Source: Trichormus_B sp936914905
GTDB taxonomy: Bacteria; Cyanobacteriota; Cyanobacteriia; Cyanobacteriales; Nostocaceae
Strand: one strand, 5' to 3'
DNA: 64,000 nucleotides
Assembly (NCBI RefSeq): GCF_039871975.1
Contig: NZ_JBDPLL010000001.1
Each line of letters starts with the position of its first letter. The first letter of the stretch is position 1. The notes beneath the pieces were generated by a model. The model had not been told where the DNA came from and ran no database searches. It was given only the letters and a program-made list of their open reading frames with translations. This document shows, piece by piece, positions 29,915 through 37,555 of this stretch. The translations under genes were made by a program, and so were the position numbers.

Positions 29915-30907
29915 ATGCCAACTATGACCTCTAGTATTACAGATTCAGCTGTCAACGCTGCTATTGCGGCCATATCTTCGGAGTCAGCTACAGCAGAGGA
30001 AAAAATCCAAATGCTGATAGAAATAGCCCAGGGCTTTCAAAAGAAACCGAAGAATTCTCAAGATTTACGGAATGCAATGCGGCTATTTTACCATGCCTAT
30101 CAAATGTGTGGTGATGACTATCCTTTGCTAAAAGCAAGAACCAAAATAGGAATGGCGGGGATATTACAAATTAGTCCTGATTCTACTCCTCAATTACTAC
30201 AACAATCTAAAGCCGATTATGAGGAAGCATTAGAAATTTTACAAAAATATGCTAGAGCTGAAGAAGTAGCAGAAGCTCAGATGAATTTGGGGTTAGTGTT
30301 ACAATCCCTAGTTCCCTACAATTTAGCGCGGATAACTGATAGTATCCAAGCCTATCATGAAGCACTGCGGGTATTTACCTGGCAAGATTACCCACAGGAA
30401 TACGCAATTTTATACAATAACATTGCGATCGCATATCTTTCTATGCCAATGGCATCAGAACGGGAATATTTACGTCAAGGTTTAGCAGTACAGTCTTTTG
30501 AAGTCGCACTCAAACATATTAACCTGATTGACCATCCCAGGGAATATGCAATGTTGCAAAATAACTTAGGTAATGCTTTGCAATATTTAATTAGTTCCCA
30601 TCCTGTAGAGAATAATTTACGGGCTATTGCTGCATACAACGAAGCCTTAAAAGTGCGTAATTCCATAGATACACCTTTAGAATATGCTAACACCGTTTCT
30701 AACAAAGCTAACGCCCTTTTCAACTTACCTGATCATCCAGAAAAGCCAGAATTAGGAAATCCGCAGAATTTGTTAAAAGCACAAGCATATTATCAAGAAG
30801 CTTGGCAAATATTCACCGCACATCAACAGACAGAACAAGCCGAAATTGTAGCCAAAGCACTACAAGATTTACAAATAGAAGTTCAAGCAATTAGTGTTTT
30901 AAATTGA
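29915..30907 (+). CDS. TPR protein of the extended hyp cluster
   Basis: 330 residues from the ATG at 29915 (MPTMTSSITDSAVNAAIAAI); a TTG at 29873 is possible but less likely. It is built of helical pairs of tetratricopeptide type: QSKADYEEALEILQKYARAE, DSIQAYHEALRVFTWQDYPQ, NNIAIAYLSMP, NNLGNALQYLIS and LRAIAAYNEALKVRNSID. No enzyme motif is seen. It opens a rightward run of genes ending in hypFCDEAB. In other heterocystous cyanobacteria a TPR gene, small membrane-protein genes, a NifU-like gene and an NHL gene also precede hypF. They are suspected to help mature the small subunit, which this layout supports. A diverged fragment of the same gene lies at 32639. Confidence 0.85.
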   Translation: MPTMTSSITDSAVNAAIAAISSESATAEEKIQMLIEIAQGFQKKPKNSQDLRNAMRLFYHAYQMCGDDYPLLKARTKIGMAGILQISPDSTPQLLQQSKADYEEALEILQKYARAEEVAEAQMNLGLVLQSLVPYNLARITDSIQAYHEALRVFTWQDYPQEYAILYNNIAIAYLSMPMASEREYLRQGLAVQSFEVALKHINLIDHPREYAMLQNNLGNALQYLISSHPVENNLRAIAAYNEALKVRNSIDTPLEYANTVSNKANALFNLPDHPEKPELGNPQNLLKAQAYYQEAWQIFTAHQQTEQAEIVAKALQDLQIEVQAISVLN

Positions 30908-30995
30908 TAACTACAGTCCGTCTCATCTGACTTAGTTTAAGTAGTCTCGAATTCTATTCGCAAGCCAACAAATTCAGAAAGGTAGGAAAATCACA

Positions 30996-31259
30996 ATGTT
31001 GGAATTTATCAATGATCCTGTCTTTAGAGATTTTTTGCATAGTTTGAATACGGAATTAAATTTTAAAACCGAATTAACTTGGTTAATCATCTCTTTAATT
31101 TTATCAATGATTGGTGGAGCAATTGGTGGTATGCTCCTAGCAGGTAAAGAAATCGGCTATAAATTTGCTGCTACAATTGGCAGTTTATTTGCCCCTGTTG
31201 GTGTGATTCCGGCAATTGTTTTAGGTTTATTTATGATCAGTTTATTATCTAACTACTAG
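30996..31259 (+). CDS. small membrane protein of hyp cluster (87 aa)
   Basis: 87 residues with a soluble N-terminus (FINDPVFRDFLHSLNTELNF) and two membrane helices: LTWLIISLILSMIGGAIGG, then IGSLFAPVGVIPAIVLGLFM. Glycine-rich turns suggest tight helix packing. The start follows a good ribosome site (GAAAGGTAGGAA). Its stop is 9 bases before the next start, so the two are translationally linked. No known domain. Position suggests a membrane partner of the uptake hydrogenase or its assembly, perhaps the missing anchor for HupSL (speculative). Confidence 0.75.
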   Translation: MLEFINDPVFRDFLHSLNTELNFKTELTWLIISLILSMIGGAIGGMLLAGKEIGYKFAATIGSLFAPVGVIPAIVLGLFMISLLSNY

Positions 31260-31268
31260 GAGATTTGT

Positions 31269-31493
31269 ATGTTGCAACTAAGCTGGTTTTCCTTCAAATT
31301 ATTGTTGAAGGGTAAACTATTTCGTGAGCCTCTGTATTTTGTCCGCCAAACTACCATTGCTAGTAGTGTCGGCATACTGTTATTAGTGTTATTAGCACAG
31401 CTAGAAATTCCCCTGTGTATACCCATCACTGTATCCAGCTTAATTATAGGTATAATGATGCCTTTCCTGCTCAAAGATTTCCGAATGAAATGA
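31269..31493 (+). CDS. small membrane protein of hyp cluster (74 aa)
   Basis: 74 residues with an amphipathic basic N-terminus (WFSFKLLLKGKLFREPLYFV) and two helices: TIASSVGILLLVLLAQLEI and PITVSSLIIGIMMPFLL. A ribosome site (AGGAGAT) overlaps the end of the preceding gene. No domain is recognised. It follows the 87-residue membrane gene as a pair, and both precede the NifU/Rieske gene. Probably in the same transcript as hypF. Confidence 0.75.
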   Translation: MLQLSWFSFKLLLKGKLFREPLYFVRQTTIASSVGILLLVLLAQLEIPLCIPITVSSLIIGIMMPFLLKDFRMK

Positions 31494-31586
31494 GTTTGAA
31501 TAAATACCAAATTGAAAGTGATCAATCCCTACAGATTTATCTGAGGGATTGAATTATTATTAATCGCAAATGAACGCAGATAATTT

Positions 31587-32399
31587 ATGGATAATTTAGA
31601 TAATTTGATAGCTGATATTCAGAGATTTGAAGCAATTATTTCTGAGTGGGATGAAAGTCAACGGTGTGTTGCTGTCGGTTTTCAAAGGGCTATTGAAGCT
31701 CTTCATAAAGCTGCATTAACTAATTTAATCAGAAGTCTTAAACAAGACAACATATCAGCTTTATGTCATGCAGTAGATAATGAAATTGTCTATGCTGTTT
31801 TGCTATATCATAATTTGGTTAAACTACCTTTATCAGAAAGGATAGAAACAGCATTAACCGAAATTCGTCCCAGCTTACAAAGTCATGATGGTGATGTAGA
31901 ATTAGTAGCAATTAAACTACCAGATAGAATAGACATTAAATTAGTTGGTAGTTGTAGTAATTGTGCTAGTTCAACTTTAACCTTAACTCAGTTAGTAGAA
32001 CAAACCATTAAAAAATATTGTCCAGAAATTACCAATATAGTTGCTGTTAATAATACCCCTAATGCCACGCTTGCTCCTATTTACACAAATTCCTATTGGA
32101 TGGGAGTAGCGAATGTAAATGACATTCCTGAAGATCATGTATTACCAGTTAAACTAGAAAATCAAAACATAATTTTATACCGACAGGGTAATAATATAAG
32201 CTGTTATCGTAATGCTTGTTATCATTTAGGTGTTCCCCTGGATAATGGTAAGGTAGAAAATGGCATTGTCACCTGTGTATCACATCAATTTCAATATGAT
32301 TTAAAGACAGCTGAATGTTTAACAGTACCTGATATTTCTCTTCAATCTTATGAAGTGAGAGTTAAGGGTGATAATATTTATGTGAAAGTGGAAAAGTAA
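31587..32399 (+). CDS. NifU-C / Rieske two-domain protein
   Basis: 270 residues. A helical N-terminal region (about 1-85) is followed by a NifU C-terminal (Nfu) domain: LTEIRPSLQSHDGDVELVAI and VGSCSNCASSTLTLTQLVEQ, with the cluster-binding C-x2-C. The C-terminal 100 residues form a Rieske [2Fe-2S] domain: NACYHLGVPLDNG and GIVTCVSHQFQYDL, giving C-x-H and C-x2-H ligands. Nfu domains carry transient clusters for delivery to targets. Joined to a Rieske centre, this looks like an electron-coupled FeS donor. In the hyp cluster it is a natural candidate for loading FeS clusters into HupS (inference). Intact, with all six ligand residues present. Confidence 0.88.
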   Translation: MDNLDNLIADIQRFEAIISEWDESQRCVAVGFQRAIEALHKAALTNLIRSLKQDNISALCHAVDNEIVYAVLLYHNLVKLPLSERIETALTEIRPSLQSHDGDVELVAIKLPDRIDIKLVGSCSNCASSTLTLTQLVEQTIKKYCPEITNIVAVNNTPNATLAPIYTNSYWMGVANVNDIPEDHVLPVKLENQNIILYRQGNNISCYRNACYHLGVPLDNGKVENGIVTCVSHQFQYDLKTAECLTVPDISLQSYEVRVKGDNIYVKVEK

Positions 32400-32572
32400 G
32401 AATAAGCAGTTTACAAAACCGATTGTTTTCCTCTGTATAAATAGATTTAGTCATCTTCTGGAGAAGTTTTTTATTTGCGATCGCATATCGACTTTAATCC
32501 TAAAACCGAATATGGGATAAACCCAAAATGGGTTTTTATCACCCAAACAAAAACGCAGATAATTAATCCGCT

Positions 32573-32638
32573 TCTATCTGCGTAAAACGGAAACGTGCTA
32601 ACTCCTCACCTGTCTTAGCATCATGGACAATATTATCT
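32573..32638 (-). pseudogene. hupL: fragment of a second hupL 3' end
   Basis: Minus-strand reading gives HDAKTGEELARFRFTQIEAD then stop. This matches the tail of the intact hupL (HDAKTGEELARFRTA) but is extended by a few residues. Nothing of the upstream hupL sequence remains. It abuts the TPR fragment at 32639. Too short to function. Confidence 0.75.
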
Positions 32639-32902
32639 AATAATATTGCGATCGCCTACCTTTCAATACCTAACAATAGAGAAAGGAAAGCACTTTGTGA
32701 AGGTTTAGCAGTACAAACATTTGATGAGGCATTCAAACAAATTAATTTGCTCGAACATCCTACAGAATATGCAATGCTGCAAAATAATTTGGGTACTGCT
32801 TTGCAGTATTTACAAAGTACCCATACTGTAGAAAATAATTTGCGAGCAGTTGTTGCTTATAATGAATCTTTAAAAGTCCGTCAGAAATTAATCGTTATAT
32901 AA
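32639..32902 (+). pseudogene. fragment of a second TPR gene
   Basis: 88 codons, NNIAIAYLSIPNNRERKA and EHPTEYAMLQNNLGTALQYL through NNLRAVVAYNESLKVRQK. About two thirds are identical by eye to codons of the TPR gene covering 30417-30665. It begins mid-repeat and lacks a start codon. It then ends in an unrelated stop. With the hupL-tail fragment at its left it preserves the relative order and orientation seen at 26.5-30.7 kb. Confidence 0.85.
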
Positions 32903-33525
32903 ATGAAATTTCATATCATGTCCTTTTAAATGAACTTCATTGCGAGGTTGGTAAATAAATCTTAAAAACTTTTGATTAGGTCGTTTCACTACTTCATACC
33001 CATTATAATTAAATCCTGACTGTCTTCTATACATCAGGTTCTATCCCCAGAGATTTCAACTGAGCTATTAATTTTTCCGTTTTTGTTCTTTCCTCCTCAA
33101 GCTATTGACTTTTTTGATCAAGTTGGATTCTTTATTACTGAAGTAATTTTGTTTTTTGTTCTACACTAGTTAAAACCCAATTTTCGTCAGGATTATACCA
33201 TAGTAACCAAGACATTTCGACATTTTTATAGTTACCTATATACACACCTAAACTAAGTTCTAAATTTGGTATCCAAGAACGAGAATCTGATAAATTTCAG
33301 AATAATAAGGAGTGCCATTTAATTTTAACATCTTAAATTCTGATTGATATCTATCAAATATTGGGTAATAAGGTACTCTTAATATTTGTTCATAAACTCC
33401 CCATTTTACTGGCAGTTTTTCTACATCTCCTAGGCTTTGTCCCAAGTCTTCTTTTTCCATTACTGGTGATAGCAATTCTACCACAATATAAGGATTTACT
33501 GCTTCTTACGAGACTACATCTTAAA
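32903..33525 (-). pseudogene. Uma2/DUF820 gene, 3' part
   Basis: Contains NPYIVVELLSPVMEKEDLGQ, SLGDVEKLPVKWGVYEQILR and VPYYPIFDRYQSEFKMLKLN, typical of the core of Uma2 (DUF820) restriction-endonuclease-fold proteins common in cyanobacteria. Downstream frames (LEEERTKTEKLIAQLKSLG-like coiled coil) are broken by shifts and stops. The N-terminal part lies at 35640-35902 beyond an IS1634-type insertion. Confidence 0.65.
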
Positions 33526-33639
33526 TATCTATTTTCATACACCCCAGATTCCGTACTTCATTTTATAGTACATATACAAGTGTAAAAGAATTACGAAAAC
33601 CTACGTAGTAAACACATACCTATGTAAAAAATAGACAAT

Positions 33640-35460
33640 ACAATAGAAATTGCCAACAACTCGGAACTGGTAAGTATTGATAATAAATTCAGAATAAAAG
33701 ATGAGAATATGAATGTAAATGAGCCTGAATTAAATAAAAATACCCAAAAATATGAATTACCAAAAAGAAGAGTTTGAGAGTAAGAAGTTGGAGTACTTAG
33801 GAATAATAGATGAGATAGGAATCGTAGAGGAAATCAATAAGATATCCTTAATAGATAGTAGAGAGAAAGTGAATACAGGAGAAATAGTCAAAGCAATCAT
33901 TCTGAATGGAGTAGGTTTTGTATGGAGACCATTATATTGATTTACTCAAAAAATTGAGGAAAAAGCCATAGAACATTTATTAGGACTGGGAATTGAAGTC
34001 GAAGATTTAAATGATGGTAAAATAGGCAGAGTAATGGATAAGCTATCTAAATATGGATTAAGTAAATTATTCCTAATAATTGCCTTAAAATTAGTAAAAA
34101 GATATGGAGTAGCAACCAGATATCCCCATTTGGATTCGACCTCATTACATTTGCATAGAGAGTATAATATTTGTCTAAATAATTTAGGACAAAAATTAGG
34201 AATGAACTGATAAAATCCGATTAACATCACACAAGGATATTCTCGTGACCATCCTCCAGACTTAAAACAATGTATATTAGATTTAATAGTAAGTAGTGAC
34301 GGAGATATCCCCTTATTTTCTAGAGCAGCATCAGGAAGTGAATCAGATAAGGGAGTATTCGCTCAAATATTGATGGAGTATGACAAACAAATAGATTTCG
34401 AAAGTATAATAGTGGCTGATATTGCATCATATAGCGAAAGTAATTTAAAATCAATGTCGAACATGAAATGGATAAGTCGAGTACCTTTATCCATTAAAAA
34501 TGCCAAAAACTTACTTGGTCAAAGCATTTACCAGTACAGAACTGAAACTAAGTGAAATCAAAAGATATAGCTATCAAGGAGAAAAAGTATCTTATGGGGG
34601 AATAAAGTATCTTATGGGGGAATAGAGCAAAGATGGCTATTAGTGGAAAGTGCAGACAGAAAAAAAGCAGACTTAAAGAAATTAACCCAAAGCATTCAAG
34701 AGGAGTTCCTGAGAATCAGTAAAGAAGTAGGTAGATTAGTAAAAGAAGAATTTGAACAGAGATCGTTAGCAGAATTAAAAATTAAAGAACTGGCAGCAAA
34801 ATTAAAATATCATAAAATATCGGAATTATAAATTACCAAAGAGGTTAAATAAAGGACAAACAGTAGTTTATCAAGTAAGAGGTATTCTAATAGAAAATCA
34901 GGACTTAACCACCCAATATCATAACTCTTGTGGTCGATTTATTTTAGCAACGAATATCTTAGAGATAACCGAATTAGAAACCATAGAAATATTGAGAATA
35001 TATAAAGAATAGCAATCAACAGAAAGAGGATTTAGATTTATCAAAGACTTGTAGTTTTTCGCCGATGGTCTTTTTGTAAAAAATCCAGAAAGAGTAGAGA
35101 CAGAGTAGAGACGATGATGATGTTAATGGCACTGTGTCTTTTGCTCTATAATCTGGGACAAAGACAATTAAGAATCTCGTTAAAGATGCAAAAAGCTACA
35201 GTTAAAAATCAACTGAATAAACCTACAGAATCCCCTACTTTACCTTGAATATTTCAGAGCCTGTGCCTTGGGCGGGTTACCAGACTTGAGGCAACTGGCG
35301 TATGTTTTTATATGTTTTCAAGGGATTCATTTTCTGATTACACAAGGAGTTGATAGGATTCTGAACTTGACAAAGGAACGTTGTCGAATTTTTCAATTCC
35401 TACCTACAGCTTGTCAAAAGTATTATTTATTTTCTTACTCTTCAAATCTCTAAGTCACTA
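33640..35460 (+). pseudogene. IS1634-family transposase, degraded
   Basis: Reading through stops gives LGIIDEIGIVEEINKISLID (DUF4277-like start) and IEHLLGLGIEVEDLNDGKIG. Then come YPHLDSTSLHLH (a catalytic Asp region), RDHPPDLKQCILDLIVSSDG, DFESIIVADIASYSESNLKS and KKADLKKLTQSIQEEFLR. The C-terminus includes RFILATNILEITELE, STERGFRFIKD and MMLMALCLLLYNLGQRQLRI. This is the order of IS1634-type DDE transposases. It is interrupted by stops near 33940, 34208, 34553 and 34828, by later stops, and by a small tandem duplication at 34590-34620. It sits inside an Uma2-type gene. The terminal repeats were not resolved. Confidence 0.75.
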
Positions 35461-35639
35461 TTGCATAGTCTTGTATTTTCATAGGTGATTGAAAAATTTA
35501 AATTAAACATTGTTGTCTAACTAGATTTTTTACACAATAAGAAAGCTGGAACTTTGACGTGCATAATTTATATTTTCATGGCTACTGGATTTTGAAAAAC
35601 TCTAGTTCTGAATTGCCTGTAAATATTGATGCTACTTAT

Positions 35640-35902
35640 TGAAGTGCGAAACCTAAAACAGCAAACGAATCTGGTCTTTCATACCATCAAGTATGACGGG
35701 AATCATAGTAAATATTAAGATCACTTCCTATAAATATCTCTTGAGGAGAATAATTTTTAGGTTGGAAGGTATCTGTTAATAATTGTGGTTGTAGTAGATG
35801 AAATTACTCTGGTAAACCAACTTCCTCCGGGCCTTCATTAGGAAGATCATACATGGTTGGTAATCTTTCTTTAGGGGAAAGTGGCAGATCTGTTTGATAC
35901 AT
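35640..35902 (-). pseudogene. Uma2/DUF820 gene, 5' part
   Basis: From the minus-strand ATG near 35902 the reading is MYQTDLPLSPKERLPTMYDL, PNEGPEEVGLPE, a stop, then FHLLQPQLLTDTFQPKNYSP and QEIFIGSDLNIYYDSRHT. This is the usual opening of cyanobacterial Uma2 proteins. It carries two or more stops. Combined with 32903-33525 it reconstructs one gene split by the IS1634-type element. Confidence 0.65.
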
Positions 35903-36116
35903 TTTCACTATCCTCTTATTTATGGTGTTTATTTATTTTATAATGTTTATTACCAGCACTTAGTCATTAGTATAAAGTTATAAAAATCTTTATAAGAGAC
36001 TTTTAAGAAATACCTAAATACGGAGAAACTCTCACCAAAAATGCTACAAAAATCAGAAATAAACATTCTGTAAATCCTTAAATTATGTAAGTCTCGATTC
36101 AGACAAAAATATGAAT

Positions 36117-36198
36117 ACAGCAGTAGCCACTAGTGAAACTCTCTTGGTGTCTAGGTTTTAATTTAGATTCTGTACCTCATTGATCTGCAATCTGCTAT
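36117..36198 (-). repeat. 91-bp repeat, copy C (inverted, diverged end)
   Basis: CTCTTGGTGTCTAGGTTTTA, TAGATTCTGTACCTCATTGA and TCTGCAATCTGCTATA match the family. The end that normally holds CTCCTGA units is diverged. It lies about 150 bases upstream of the NHL-repeat gene start. Confidence 0.75.
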
Positions 36199-36346
36199 AA
36201 AATAATTATGTAATGCAGAAACTATTTATTACCAATAAATTGTAATTTATTTAACTGAAATTTAACAAAATATAAAGTAGATTGATAGAAATATCCCAGA
36301 TTTTTCAAGATAATAAAGCTGGTATAATTACTATTATAATCAATAA

Positions 36347-37513
36347 ATGTTAAATCATCTGACTCAAGATATAGAGCCTTTATCCCTATTTATAAACGGT
36401 GCAGAAATAATATTAGGAAACAATATTCCACCCGAACAAATAGCCATACCTCTTGCACCAACTCCAACAACAATGTTTGGACCCCGTGCAGCTTGTTTAT
36501 TATCACCAACTGGACCATTATGGGTATCAGATACAGGACATCATCGTTTATTAGGTTGGCGAAATTTACCCACAAAAGATAATCAACCAGCCGACTGGGT
36601 AATAGGACAACCTGACTTTTATCATGAAGGACAAAACGCCAAAGGTACACCAGGCAAATCTACAGTTAGTGTCCCTACAAGTATTTGTAAATGTGGTGCA
36701 GGTTTAGCTGTTGCTGATGCTTGGAATCATCGGATTTTAATTTGGCATAATGTACCAGAAGATAGCAATTTTCCCGCAGATTTGGTATTAGGACAAGCTA
36801 ATTTCAACGATAACGAACATAACCAAGGTAGTCAACAACCTGCGGCAAATACTTTACATTGGCCCTATGGTGTTTTCTATCATCAAGGTAAGTTATTTGT
36901 AGCCGATACTGGAAATCGCCGTTTATTAATTTGGAATCAAATTCCTACAGAAAATGGACAACCAGCGGATATAGTCTTGGGACAACCAGATATGATATTT
37001 CGTAATGAAAATGGTGGTGGTTCTCCCACTCCTTCTAGTATGCGCTGGTGTCATGATATTACTCTTTGGGATAACAATTTAGTTGTCACCGATGCCGGTA
37101 ATAACCGGGTGATGATTTGGGATGGTATACCGACAGGAAATAATGCCCCTTGTGCGGTGGTTTTAGGTCAGAAAAATTTCAATTTCGTGGAATTAAATCA
37201 AGGTGTATATTTTCCTAGTGGTAGTAGTTTAAGTATGCCTTATGGGGTAGATAGTGCGGGAGATTGGTTAATAGTTGCAGATACAGGTAATTCTCGTTTG
37301 CTAGGATGGAAGAAACGAGAATCTATTTTGTTATTACAGGGTGGAGATGCTGATGGTGTAGTGGGACAAGATAGTTTTAAAGGTAAGAGTGAAAATCAGA
37401 ATTTTGGAACGCCAACGCGACGAAGTTTAAATTGGTGTTATGGAATTAAAGTTTGTGGTGAAATTGCGGTAATTTCTGATTCTGGGAATAATCGGGTTTT
37501 GATTTGGAGATGA
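36347..37513 (+). CDS. NHL-repeat beta-propeller protein of hyp cluster
   Basis: 388 residues, no signal peptide. About six repeats of the form VADTGNRRLLIWNQIPTEN followed by QPADIVLGQPDM are visible: VSDTGHHRLLGWRNLP, VADAWNHRILIWHNVP, VADTGNRRLLIWNQIP, VTDAGNNRVMIWDGIP, VADTGNSRLLGWKK and ISDSGNNRVLIWR. The repeat number suits a six-bladed propeller closed by the last strand. Such propellers bind proteins or peptides. It lies 42 bases upstream of hypF on the same strand, and the same neighbour is known ahead of hypF in other Nostoc/Anabaena strains. A scaffolding role in hydrogenase maturation is therefore likely but unproven. A TATAAT-like box (GGTATAATTACTATTATAAT) precedes the start. 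Confidence 0.85.
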   Translation: MLNHLTQDIEPLSLFINGAEIILGNNIPPEQIAIPLAPTPTTMFGPRAACLLSPTGPLWVSDTGHHRLLGWRNLPTKDNQPADWVIGQPDFYHEGQNAKGTPGKSTVSVPTSICKCGAGLAVADAWNHRILIWHNVPEDSNFPADLVLGQANFNDNEHNQGSQQPAANTLHWPYGVFYHQGKLFVADTGNRRLLIWNQIPTENGQPADIVLGQPDMIFRNENGGGSPTPSSMRWCHDITLWDNNLVVTDAGNNRVMIWDGIPTGNNAPCAVVLGQKNFNFVELNQGVYFPSGSSLSMPYGVDSAGDWLIVADTGNSRLLGWKKRESILLLQGGDADGVVGQDSFKGKSENQNFGTPTRRSLNWCYGIKVCGEIAVISDSGNNRVLIWR

Positions 37514-37555
37514 TGATTATTTCGCACAAAGACGCAGAGGGTAAAAAGCACAAAG

